This document shows, in pieces, positions 51,558 to 62,371 of a stretch of DNA of 64,000 nt. The stretch lies in the NCBI GenBank assembly GCA_021030905.1, contig JAGFMI010000004.1, positions 124,001 through 188,000 on the forward strand. Reading direction: 5' to 3'. The number at the start of each line of letters is the position of its first letter. Within the stretch, counting starts at the first letter, position 1. A program made the translations under genes and the position numbers. This DNA is from Pyrenula massariospora. Taxonomy: Eukaryota > Ascomycota > Eurotiomycetes > Pyrenulales > Pyrenulaceae. The notes beneath the pieces were generated by a model, which saw nothing but the letters and a program-made list of their open reading frames with translations, was not told the DNA's origin and ran no database searches.

Positions 51558-52649
51558 ATGATCTCTGGGCCTACATTAAGAGCAACTGCCAATCGCATTC
51601 CTCAAATGACCAACCGTCTCGTGCAACTACAATCTCAACTGACATCAGCCCAAAAACGAACCATGGCCTATGCCAATACCAAGCTCAAGCTCAACACCGG
51701 TGCTACCATTCCCGCTGTTGGTTTCGGGACATGGCAGGATAAAGACTCCCAGGAAGCGGCTACTCTGGAAGCTTTGAAGGCTGGGTATCGTCACATCGAT
51801 ACCGCACGAATATACGGCACCGAGCCCGCCGTGGGCAAGGCAATCAAGGAGAGCGGCATCCCTCGTGAGGAGATCTTCATCACAACTAAACTCTGGAATA
51901 ATTCCCATGGTGTCAACGACGTCGAAAAGGCTTGTGACGCTTCCCTCAAAGATCTTGGCATTGATTATCTCGATCTTTATCTTATGCACTGGCCATCCCC
52001 ATTTGCCAGCCGGGACGAAATGTTCCCAAAAGGATCAGACGGAACTGTGATTGCTGGGGACACGGACTACGTTGACGTAAGCTATATTTCTCAGCTCTCT
52101 GTCAAAGTACTCATGGTTCAATAGACATACAAAGCAATGGAGAAGCTGGTGAAGAACGGAAAATGCAAAGCGATCGGAATCTCCAATTTCTCAAAAGCCG
52201 AAATTGAGCGCCTGCTGAAGGAGACGTCGATCGTGCCAGCCGCTCATCAAATCGAGCTTCATCCTTACCTAGTTCAGCAATCCTTCCTTGATTTCCACAA
52301 CGCGAAAGGGATCCATATCACCCAATATTCGCCTTTTGGCAACCAGAACGAGATATACGACAAGGGAAAGAATATGGGGAAACTCATTGAAGACCCAGTC
52401 CTTGCTGAGATCGGTGCGAAATATGGCAAGAGCGGAGCTCAAACCGCACTCGCATGGGGCATCGCAAAAGGCCATTCAGTTATTCCAAAATCAAAGACTC
52501 CCTCACGCATCAAGGCAAACTTGGAGGGTGACTTCAAGCTAGATCCGGCAGACGTAAAGAAGATTGACTCTCTGGACAAGAAGATGCGCTTTAACAACCC
52601 ATCAAAATCTTTCAAGTGGAACTTCTATGCTGATCTGGACGGCGTATGA
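51558..52649 (+). CDS. Aldo-keto reductase
   Basis: Two exons, 51558-52076 and 52125-52649, with a 48-nt intron (GTAAGC...CAATAG). The first ATG gives 347 aa. An alternative Met at 51663 (ACCATGG context) gives 312 aa and is the usual family start. The extra 35 residues (ISGPTLRATANRIPQ) are Arg/Gln-rich without acidic residues until Met, so a mitochondrial targeting peptide is possible. The catalytic tetrad is complete: Asp81 and Tyr86 in HIDTARIYG, Lys111 in TTKLWN, His144 in LMHWP. The family signatures GISNFSKAEIERLL and the NADPH-binding IPKSKTPSRIKANL are present. The enzyme reduces carbonyls with NADPH; fungal relatives include glycerol and xylose reductases, but the substrate is not evident. 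Confidence 0.92.
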
Positions 52650-53071
52650 GGGAATTTGTTTGGAATTTTGGGTGAAAAGAGCAGCAGCCGGCTTACTATG
52701 AGCCTGTGTACCAACACGATATAGGAGAATTGAAAAGAATCAAATTTAGAATTGCTGAGCTCTTCGCGTGGCTCTTTCAAACCTTCAGACATTCTCAAAA
52801 AGTTACCAATAATTGCCATGTTCTCGTCGAAAGCCCACCCCAGTCTTGGTATGGTAGATGGCGTAAACAGAGGTGTTGAAGGAACATTAGAGTTGGCCGC
52901 CGCAAGCTAAATCAACGCTTGGGCCACCGAGCATCTCTTGGGTGCGCGTCCACTGCGACATCTCCAGATCCCTATGCAGACCCTGAATTTTGCAAATTCG
53001 GCACGGTAGTTCCTCTTGCCCTCAATGCTCGGCTCGATGTCAGATCAAGCCATATTCAAGTTAAGGTCAAG
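52650..53071. promoter_or_regulatory. Promoter region of HIR1
   Basis: About 420 bp between co-directional genes. It includes two short open frames with ATGs upstream of HIR1 that have no domain. No clear motif. Confidence 0.35.
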
Positions 53072-56000
53072 ATGAGGATCATCAGACCTGGTTGGCTCAC
53101 CCATCGCGGTACGTCTCAACGTTCACCATAGGCACTGCGCGATCCCCAAACGTTCATGCGACCGCCCAACATCTGCTCGAGACCTCAAGCTAACATACGT
53201 CTGGATTTAGGAGAAAAAAAGAACCTCGAGGTTTACAGTTGCCATGTTTCTCCTGACGGCAGCCGCCTCGCAACTGCGGCAGGAGGTGGGCCATCTACAG
53301 ATTCTTGCGACTTCCAGCTAACGTCTTTCAGACGCTGTCAGGGTCTGGTCTATTGACGCCATCAGCAACGCCGACAAGCCCGAATATGACAAACCCAAGC
53401 AATTGGCGTCGATGAGCCATCACAATGGCACGATTCATACCGTACGATTCTCTCCAAATGGGCGATACTTGGCATCTGGAGCAGACGACCGATTCGTTCT
53501 TATATACACCTTAGACGCAGGGCAACCTTCTCATTCGACGTTCGGTAATGAGCAAAAATTATGTGATTATTGCAACGTCGCTGACTGCTACAGGTACCAA
53601 CGAGCCCCCTCCGGTAGAGAATTGGCGAATCTTTCGGAGGCTGAATGGCCATGATAATGATGTACAAGATCTCGGCTGGTCCTATGATGGAACAATACTC
53701 GTCTCGACTGGATTGGACTCAAAGGTCGTGGTTTGGTCAGGATATACATTTGAAAAGTTGAAGACTTTATCCAACCACTCCAGTCACGTCAAAGGTATCA
53801 CGTTTGACCCAGCGAATAAGTATTTCGCTACCGCGAGCGACGATCGGACGATTAAGATCTTCCGCTTTACGTCGCCTGGTCCAAATACCTCTGCGCACGA
53901 CCAACTAAACAACTTTGTCCTCGAAACCACAATCAATTATCCTTTCGCCAACTCTCCTCTAACGACCTATTTCCGAAGATTCTCCTGGGGTCCAGATGGT
54001 CAGCACATCGCCGCTGCAAATGCGGTCAATGGGCCCGTAAGCTCAGTGGCAATTATTAATAGAGGGACTTGGGATGGAGATATCAGTCTGATAGGTCATG
54101 AAGGCCCTGTAGAAGTTTGTGCATTCTCGCCACGACTTTACGGAGGAGAGCCGGCCAGCAAAAATCCAGGACAGCTCGTGCCGCATAGTACAGCAATAGC
54201 ATGTGCTGGAGCAGACAAGTCGATAAGCATCTGGCTAACAAGCAATCCACGGCCTCTCATAGTATGGCAGGACCTTGCGTTAAAGCCATTTACGGACATT
54301 TCATGGACCCCAGACGGATTGAGTTTCTTTGCGACGTCTCGAGATGGCACGATCCTTTGGCTCAGTTTCCGAGAAGGCGAAATGGGTTATCCTAGACCAG
54401 TGGAAGAAAACGAGAAATCGCTCACCAAATTTGGCACTGGTAGGAAGGGTGCTGGAATCGTCGAGACCACTAATGGACTTCTCCTAGAAGAACAAAGTCG
54501 TGCGGGTGAGATCAAGGATGCCGAAGGACGTATGGGTGAGTTGATGGGAGATGGTCATGCTCCCGAGAAGACCAGTGGTACTCCTCAGATCAATGGCACA
54601 GCTCCTGCCAGCACCCCTGCAAATATTCCGAATGGTGTCCCCAATGGTACTACTGCCCCAAGTGAGACTGGCCCTGATCCAAATCAAGCTAAGCTAGAGA
54701 AAATGAAGCAGAAAGTTGAGGTCACCAAAGACGGCAAGAAACGGATTCGACCCCTTCTTGTGTCTGGCGCAGGGGCTACAGAGTCGTCGTTGCCTCAGTC
54801 TCGTCTCGTGGCTAGCTCAAACGTTCAAGCTGTCGGATCTGACGTACCTCAATCCACCCTTGACCTTTCAAAGCCTTTTGATGGATTGCCAAAGGGAGGT
54901 CTTGCCAGCCTAATCCTAGGAACCAAGCGAAAGCTTGCTCCAAGTGAAGATGACGACGACGGCCATGTTGAGAAAAGAATAGCTCTCGCGAGCAAGAATG
55001 GAGCCACTGCAATACTCGCCAACGGACCAGATGGTCTAACATTGCCTCAAGCACCTCCTGCAGGATCTCAGATAACGCCCAGTTTCATCAGACCAGCCGT
55101 CTTGAATCCAGTCTTATCAGTCAGCCCAGTTCGGTTAGCTGTACCGAAGGTTCGCAACCAAATTCTTCAAGCTCTTGACGAGTCTGGCAAGCCGACTGAT
55201 GCTTCCGTGGATGCCAAATCTCGACCTGAGCTTGTATTCGAAGCTCGTAATCCGCCAGCCCAGTCTCTGACTTCTCGGCCACAAGACCGGGAGCCATGTC
55301 GGATATCTTTGACGAGACGTGAGCAACCTCTTTGGCAAGACTTTATCCCCAAGACTGCTCTTCTTTGCACAGGGAATAAAGGTTTTTGGGCTGTCGCAGA
55401 TGAAGCTGGTGCGGTACACATCTGGACACCTGCAGGCCGCAGATTGGTAAACGCCATGGTTCTTGAAGCGCAGCCAGTCATTCTTGAATGTAATGGATCA
55501 TGGCTTCTATGCATTACTGCTGTCGGTATGTGCTACGTATGGAACACTGAGACCTTGGCAGCTCCCCACCCTCCGGTATCTTTAGCTCCGGTACTTGACT
55601 GTGCCATCCATACCTTAACGTCCAATCCGAGCTCTGCGCCTGCAATTACTCAAGCTCGCGTAAACTCGGAAGGACGTATCATAGTTGCTCTCTCAAATGG
55701 AGAAGGGTTCTCATATTCACCCACATTGTTCAATTGGCAGCGACTATCCGAGTCATGGTGGGCTGTAGGAAGTCAGTACTGGAACAGCGTGGATTCATCG
55801 GCTAGCAATCTACAGACCTCGAAAGGGACGGCAGTTTCCGATGAGGACAAAGTCTCAGCAGGCATCATCCCTTTCCTCGAGCGCAACACGACGAATGAGG
55901 TCCTTCTTCGCGGCCGTGCCTATTTCCTTCAAAGACTGATCAAGGTGTTACTCTCTCGTGAGGGGTTCGAGAGTTTCGAATCTGGCATCTCAATTGCTCA

Positions 56001-56420
56001 CCTGGAGAATCGTGTTGCTGCCGCGATGACCATAGGAGCTAAAGAAGAGTTCCGAACTTATTTACTTATGTATGCTAAACGCCTTGGGGCTGAAGGTCTG
56101 CGACTCAAAGTGGAGGAATTGCTCCGGACGCTGCTTGGGGGAATTTTCGACCAGAGTGGCGACAAGAGGGGGGAATCAGCATCTGGAGGTAGAACTTGGC
56201 ACGGAGAGAGTGAGTTGCTTTGTGGGTGGAAGAGGAATGATCTCTTGAAGGAGGTTGTTCTGCTCTTAGGTGTGTTGTCTTCTTCTCGAATCGGGTCATC
56301 TCAAGTGCTGACTTTGTCCAAGGGAAACATCGGGATCTCCAACGAATCATTGTACCTTATTCGCAGCTGCTGGGCGTTTTGGAAACCAATGGGGAGCATG
56401 ATGAGAGCATGGTTTCGTAG
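53072..56420 (+). CDS. HIR1: Histone transcription regulator Hir1 (HIRA homologue)
   Basis: Five exons: 53072-53108, 53211-53285, 53332-53544, 53594-56269 and 56323-56420. Introns are 102, 46, 49 and 53 nt; product 1,032 aa. The start MRIIRPGWLTHRGEKKNLEV is the conserved Hir1 start. Seven WD40 repeats follow (about 1-360), for example HHNGTIHTVRFSPNGRYLAS and GHDNDVQDLGWSYDGTILVS. The Asf1-binding B-domain is clear (EVTKDGKKRIRPLLVSG, about residue 485). The C-terminal Hira domain includes TALLCTGNKGFWAVADEAGA. The last intron is placed so that the ending reads GKHRDLQRIIVPYSQLLGVL, matching the family. Reading through would add a basic tail of no similarity. Hir1 is the core of the replication-independent H3-H4 chaperone. 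Secure. Confidence 0.95.
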
Positions 56421-57134
56421 GAAAGCTCTTCAGCGCTGGCGTTCATGGTTCCACAAAGAATATTCCCGCTTTTTACGGCATCAGCATGATTTGGCGATCT
56501 CTCTTCCGGCCACATTTCTGCCACTTGTAAAATTTAGATCTTTTCTATCTCGGGCACTGCCCATGGATCATCTCACATAAGAGACCTGCAATGGGTTTCA
56601 TGTTGAATGCCATCCCCATTCTTCAAATCGTCTGCTCTAAGGTTTTCAACTTTGGCAAACTGATGTCCGTCTTGTATGCGCTCCAATGACGGTCTCTGTT
56701 GGCCCTTCATTATCTGATGGCTGCCAGCGCTGCAGACCGCGCCAACAAAGCTACAGTTTTATGATAAACCCAGCCACTGGATATCGATAAAAACAGTGGA
56801 ATGGACCATTCTCCAGTAAACGATGATGCAGAATCTTTCCTAGGACTTCATGCCTTGGACATCCCAAAAGTGCCCGGTGCAACAAATCTGCGCAGCTGTC
56901 TTCAGCAACGCCAATGTCGTCGATTGCTTCTATTTCGGCAGACAAGGTTGGTACTCTTGGGGAGCGAAACGCTAGGCTACACGAATACGAGACGTGTGCC
57001 CAATCTCTTAACATTCTTGACGACTATGGACTTGAAGAAGTCGCTCTCATAGGTAAGTTCAAATCATGATAGGTATCACCAGTACTGGCTTGACCGTGAG
57101 GAAATTGCAACGTTCTACTCCAACACTGCACTGC
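56421..57134. other. Region between HIR1 and the carboxylesterase; possible small frame
   Basis: About 700 bp between convergent genes. An ATG at 56914 opens a 51-codon frame (MSSIASISADKVGTLGERNA, then RLHEYETCAQSLNILDDYG) that looks protein-like and ends at 57069. A second frame from about 57074 (YHQYWLDREEIATFYSNTAL) continues into the antisense of the esterase. The sequence between them is too short for an intron. Could be a broken or misread small gene; unsupported otherwise. Confidence 0.35.
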
Positions 57135-58825
57135 TCAAGTCTCAGACCCGTGAGCTGCCCACATCGCCTCCCAAACCCGCAGCTCCCGGTGCCAACTTTC
57201 ATCCTCCACAACAGACACATTCCCCTCTTCATCCAGCTGGCGAATCTGCTCGCCATTCTTCGTACCCCAATCAACAGCCTCTCCCTTCAAGAACTGATCA
57301 AACGGCGCCAAGAACCTCTGCGCCTTAGCCTTATCCTCCGCCGTAAACCCAGCACGGTACCCAGAGCACCACCAGATCGGTGCGTCGCCCCCGTGACAGA
57401 CACCGACTCGGGGATCGAGCCACTCGTCGAGTCCCTTTGCCCTCCATTTAATACGGTACCGGTGCACGCGGTCGATAGGCAGCTTGGTGAGCAGCGCCCT
57501 CGTAAGCCCCCGGACCGTGCAGTGGATCTGGCAGTCCGCGGCGATGCGGCCGAAGCAGTCGGCCCAGGCGTCCTCTCCAGCCCCCTCGCCAGGGAGGTCG
57601 TACAGCTTGATGACGCTCTGCACGACGGCGGGCGGGTAGTAGTTCTCGAGCTGGGTGATCAGGGTGGCGTAGGATCGGCCTGGGTTGACGAGTCTGTACA
57701 GGCGGTTCTCGTTTGCGACTTCGCCGAGCATGATCGAGATGTCGCGCGAGGCGAGCTTGGAGGCGAGGGTTCCGTTGTGGACTGAAGTGAGGAAATCGTC
57801 TGTGATGAAGGAGTTTTCTGTGCAGGCTCGGAAGGTGTGGAATTTGAGGTTTGAGATAGTGTGGACAAGCTCTGCTGCCGATTTTTCACGGAGCAAAGCC
57901 ATCTTCTGAGTTGGTGAAGTCTCATCGGGAATGCCGAGAGAAGAGAGTAGCTCATCGAACTGTTCGTTCACAGTGCGAGCGTTTAATGCATTTGGCTGGA
58001 CACCAACAGCATTGCTCCACAAAACCACTCGCCTTATCATCTGCTCCTGTTGGGCAATGTCGTAGAAGAGCTGGAAGAACGCCGAATACGCGCCTGCACT
58101 CAGCCCACCAACGGTAATGTTCTTACTGTTGCCGCCAAAAAGATGAACATTCCGGTAGGTCCATTCCAGCGCGAGACGTTGGTCCCAGAGACCATAATTA
58201 CCCGGCGCGGGATCCTCTTTGAGAGCTGCTTGCAGCTGAGACGTGAGAAAGCCAAAGACGTTGAGTCTGTACGTCGGGGCAACTATGATGCGAGGTGTGT
58301 CCGTGTCATGGAGGAGGTCGAAGGGCTCTCCTATGTTGTTTTGATTTGCGTCACCAACTTGCAGCCAGCCTCCGTCTGTTGACGCCTTGTCAGCGTTTGA
58401 CTTAAAAGAGAATTCGATGCATTACGTATGTAGAAATAGACTGGCCATCCTTCAGGCGGCGGTGGGCGTGAAGGTACCCAGCAATTCAAGTACAAGCAGT
58501 CTTCGCTCTCGATTCGTGGAGGTTCAGGCGCAGCATTGGGATTGTCGAGATAGACTTGCTTCGATTCGTAGACCGGCTGCGGACATACTGGGCCAAACTC
58601 TGTAAAATCATCTGGTCTGCCGCTGTTGTTGAAGGAGAAGTCTTCTGGCAGCGGTCTTGGTCTTCTCCATCTCCACTGTCCAGTTGGCGGTTGAGCGTAT
58701 GGGATACGGACAAATCTTCTATACACTGGAGTATGATCTGTGTCGTGGACTAGTTCGATGCCTTTTAAGGACCCGCGGGTTGTCTCAAGGATGCATTCCC
58801 TGCTCTTCGACTGCGTAGCTCCCAT
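57135..58825 (-). CDS. Type B carboxylesterase, putative N-myristoylated
   Basis: Two exons, 58825-58426 and 58375-57135, with a 50-nt intron; product 546 aa. The intron splits the His codon of the oxyanion-hole motif HGGW (134-137). The alpha/beta-hydrolase nucleophile lies in GGLSAGAYS (Ser226); the likely acid is the Glu in ANENRLYR and the base His is in GVCHGGDAPIWW. The conserved EDCLYLNCWVP is present. The family hydrolyses carboxylic esters of many kinds. Unusually for the family, there is no signal peptide. The start MGATQSKSR fits an N-myristoylation signal (Gly2, Ser6, Lys7), so it may attach to a cytosolic membrane face. The 3' end approaches HIR1 convergently. Family call is strong; substrate unknown. 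Confidence 0.9.
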
Positions 58826-59415
58826 CTTTTACTGATAGAGGGGCTGCATGAAGCTTTAGAATGAGGCATGTTCACGGTAAATGCCATCTAGTTGCCGATC
58901 GTCTAGGGTTCTATCCGACTAACTTCCTATTTAGTATCTTATTGCAAAAAAAGGCGCGATGAATCATTTGCCTCAAAATCTTTAGGAAACATTTCTTTGA
59001 AGGATTCTAGTTCCCTCTCCAGGATTGATAGTGGGAAATTTTATTAAGATTGTCATAGGCTTATGTGAAGGTCTAAGATTTTTGAGCGATAATAATTATA
59101 CACTGATTTTGTAGGTAAGATGGATATCTCATCTGCGTTTCAGCAGCTCTCAATGCTTCCTGCCAACGACGATGCCGTGGTGGTTTGTGACGAATTTGTG
59201 CCTCGGAGCAGTGCATGTATGGACGACCACGTTGAGTCTCTTCTTGAACTTGTCCCTGAAGGGTCATGGCCTGTTTCCCGCCGCATTTTCGGCGTCGTCT
59301 CTCAAGACTTGAAGTAATTTGAGATAGCCGCTTCGACTTAAAACAGCCTTGATTTCATCTTATTTCAAACAGATCGATCCATCCAAATTTTGAGCAATTC
59401 GTGACCAAGTGAATG
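58826..59415. other. Intergenic region with AT-rich centre
   Basis: About 590 bp between the esterase start and the TMA20 stop, on the same strand. AT-rich near 59035-59110. A 65-codon frame on the plus strand at 59120 lacks any domain. Should contain the esterase promoter. Confidence 0.4.
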
Positions 59416-60062
59416 CTAGTCTAGATGCATTTTCCAAAGTCCATCCCCGAGGTAATGGCCAGAATCCATTACCACCCCCTTCTTTTTCTCTTTCATTTCC
59501 TCAGAACCCATCTTCAACTGGCCTATGAGGCATATTTCTTCCTTCCCTTCGGCCTCGATCGCGACAATCTCTCCTACGTGTAATTCGTTCTCTTTATCTG
59601 GGATCCACCCGCCATTAGACGTTAGTCCTGGAGCCATGAGAGTGGCGCCTGACAAGACGAAGCGGATCGCCCCTCGGTCGATCCTCATCTTGGGGAAGGC
59701 TTCAGGAAATTGGTGGACTAGACGGAGATGTGGTATAATAGGGTCGTCCATGTGCTGCCAGAAGAGGGGGGAAGAGTCGAGGACATAGAGCGAGACGCGG
59801 TCAGGCCTGCTTGGGTCAGCTAAAGGTTTCATTTAGCCTACAATGTGGGCTGACAGTTTCACAAGGTCCAATTGACTTTTCTTCGGTATGATCTCCTCGA
59901 TGTGCGGCGCAAGCTTCGGGTAGGTCTCGATCACTTTGGTGCGAATGCCTCGCTGAATTGACGATTTGACCTTGGTTTTCGCTCCCGCGTTCAGACTGTG
60001 CGAAGTCAGCAACGACCGCTTTAATCACTGCGCCTCTTGGGAACTCACTCTTTCTTGAACAT
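59416..60062 (-). CDS. TMA20: Translation machinery-associated protein 20 (Tma20/MCT-1), PUA domain
   Basis: Three exons: 60062-60049, 59995-59855 and 59806-59416, with introns of 53 and 48 nt; product 181 aa, the same length as yeast Tma20. The first exon is only 14 nt. The joined start reads MFKKDLNAGAKTKVKSSIQR, the conserved family start, followed by IETYPKLAPHIEEIIPKKSQ. The PUA domain holds MDDPIIPHLRLVHQFPEAFP, RIDRGAIRFVLSGATLMAPG and GHYLGDGLWKM. Tma20 pairs with Tma22/DENR and recycles 40S subunits after termination, also affecting reinitiation. The second donor is GTCAGC, less usual. Splicing is supported by family sequence at both junctions. Secure. Confidence 0.94.
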
Positions 60063-60370
60063 GGCGCCCTCAAGGGTGCTCTTGACAATTTCCTCAACGA
60101 GAAGCTCGGATGATCGTGGCCGCAAATCCTTGACCCCGCCGAGTGCCCTTGAAAAATCCCCACCTTCTGGCTGGGATGCGGGGGTTTGTTGTCGGTGATC
60201 AAATTGGGGTGCAACCACAATGTCTAGGATCTTAGATACAACCCTGACGACCTGCATGCACTGATCAGAAGATAGTTGAAAAGAGGCCGCCTTCCAGAAA
60301 TGGCTCTCCTCTGTTCAGTCACCATTGCTGATGAGCGTTTGAAGGATTTGCGTCGCGCACCGTGGCCACC
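60063..60370. promoter_or_regulatory. Bidirectional promoter TMA20 / glycosidase-like gene
   Basis: 308 bp between divergent starts of a translation gene and a secreted-protein gene. No obvious TATA box or motif. Confidence 0.35.
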
Positions 60371-62197
60371 ATGATTGCACTCTTTGCAATCCTCGTTTTC
60401 TATTGTTCTACAGTCACAGGAGCTGACTACCCTGGCTTCAACTACCCCCCTGGTGTCGACGTATGGTGTGGAAAGGCCTATCGTCCTGCGTGAGATCTTC
60501 CCATCTTCAAGCACGTAGTGCGAGCATTTCTCACCATCTCTAGCAATGCTTCTTTTAATCCGGGTGGATGGCTTGAGCAACCCCCCACTTCATCAGAACC
60601 GCTTCTCAACCTGCGTATACGACCTCGAATGAACATTTACGTATCTGGTGACAGTCAAGGATCCTTCATTGTGGACGCCGGCATTTCCGACCTGCACGGA
60701 CAATCGTTCCCATCTGAGATCTCTACCCCAAGCACCCAAAATCAGAGCTCATTTGGATCTTTAGACATCACGATCACTGTCTCTGGGACTGATAGCCCTT
60801 TGGTTACCAATCAAACGGTCCCCATCAATACGACCTCGAACGAGATTACGTTTTCTCTAGCAAGCTTATCAGCTCAAACACAGCCTTTCGCTGTCACTCT
60901 TACGACCTCCAGCCAGAACAACACCTTTCAAGCACAAACCGAGTTGCATTACCTTCCAGCCCGAACCGATAGTGGGAGCACCGTTAAACTTGACAGTCTA
61001 CATGGGGGTTTGATGATTCAAGATGCCTCATCTCCATCTACGTGGACTCCTGTCTTTCCTTATTCCTTCTTCGTGAGCTGGTCCGGGTTCGCCGGTCTTG
61101 GTGTTGACAACGCCAACGCTTTCAAGGATCAAGGCTACAACATCATTCACATCATCGCAGATTTCCCGAATGAAGACTTCAACTACACATACGTGGATGC
61201 CTTTCTCGGCCGGTGCGACGAGATCGATCTCTATGTCATGTATGACATGCGCGGTACTTACAAGAACGCTTCCCAAGTGACAACGCAGGTTTCGTGGCTC
61301 TCCCCACACCCCAGCCTTCTCCTTTGGTATACTGCTGACGAACCCGATGGAAACACCGACCCACTCAATGCCACCAAGCTCGCATACGACCTTCTTAAAT
61401 CTCTTGATCCATACCATCCAGTATCCCTGTGCTTAAACTGCTACAACTTCTACTTCAACGAATACACCTCCGGCGCCGACATCATCATGCCCGACGTCTA
61501 CCCCGTCGCGACAGACACCTCCTACTCCACCGTCTACGGCACCGTCTGCAACACCACCTACGGCTGCTGCGGCTGCGACGACTGCCATGGCTCCTTCCGC
61601 GACATCTCCGAGCGCCTGGACAACTTCGCCCTGTACCAGGACTGGCTCAACATCCCGCCCAAGATCTCCTGGTCGGTCCCGCAAGCCTTTGGCAGCGGGC
61701 AGTTCTGGACGCGCGACCCGACGCAGAGCGAGATGGTGGTCATGGACGTGTTGGCCGTCAACCACAATGCGAAGGGGCTGGTCGCGTGGACGTATCCGAC
61801 GGATCCGGCCTTGGAGGATATCAGGAGTCAATTGGCTAAGGTCTTAACGGCGGAGGTGCCGACGAGTTTTCTACTGAATACGGATGCTGTGAAGTTGGAG
61901 GTGGATGGGGCGAGCGATGTTGATGCGGCGGGATGGGTGGTTGGGGGACAGATGCTCGTCAGCATCGTCAACACCGTTGATACGGAGGTCACAAATGAAG
62001 TGCGTATTGGGATTCCCGCAGATTTCAAGATTGCGGATGTTAATGAGGTCTTGTGGGGTTCTGAGCCGACACTGTCAGATGGAAGCCTTGTTAGGAGCAG
62101 TGTGCAATCCCTGGAAGTGGACCTTGTTGTGCTTGATCTTGCAAATTCTGCAGGGAATGGCTCAAAGCGTCCACAGCGGCCGCTGCGCTCTCATTAG
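60371..62197 (+). CDS. Secreted TIM-barrel glycoside hydrolase-like protein
   Basis: Two exons, 60371-60489 and 60544-62197, with a 54-nt intron (GTGAGA...CTCTAG); product 590 aa. A signal peptide (MIALFAILVFYCSTVTG) precedes ADYPGFNYPPGVDVWCGKAY. A beta-rich N-terminal domain (about 40-190) leads to a barrel-like region with GYNIIHIIADFP, EIDLYVMYDMRG, LLLWYTADEPDG (Asp305-Glu306), DIIMPDVYPVA and GLVAWTYPTDP. The pattern resembles clan-A glycosidases, with Glu306 a candidate acid/base and the Asp of DIIMPDVYP or a later residue as partner. A C-terminal beta domain follows. A compact Cys cluster (YGCCGCDDCHGSF) is notable. Several N-glycan sequons fit secretion. The GH family and substrate are not assigned. 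Confidence 0.72.
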
Positions 62198-62371
62198 CTT
62201 ACAGACGGCCAGGTCTATATACGTCCTTGCAGAAGTCTACTTTCAGCACATCTACAATAGACAAGGAGATGGTCCTATTTTGACGATCTTGCAGCTTTTT
62301 GCTAATTTGAATGGCCATTGAGCGTGACGATCGCTTTGCAGCACAGAAGTCCTGGGAACTACTCGCTGTCT

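Noticed and set aside
9116-58825. A phthalate-degradation gene cluster (decarboxylase, aromatic monooxygenase, esterase)
   Set aside because: The candidate genes are tens of kilobases apart with many unrelated conserved genes between them, so there is no cluster in the usual sense.
59120-59317. A 65-codon plus-strand frame with an ATG
   Set aside because: No homologous motif, no splice partner, and it sits in the gap between two genes; most likely chance.
61429-61847. Several frames rich in Arg/His or Val/Asp on both strands
   Set aside because: They are shadows of the GC-rich part of the glycosidase-like gene.
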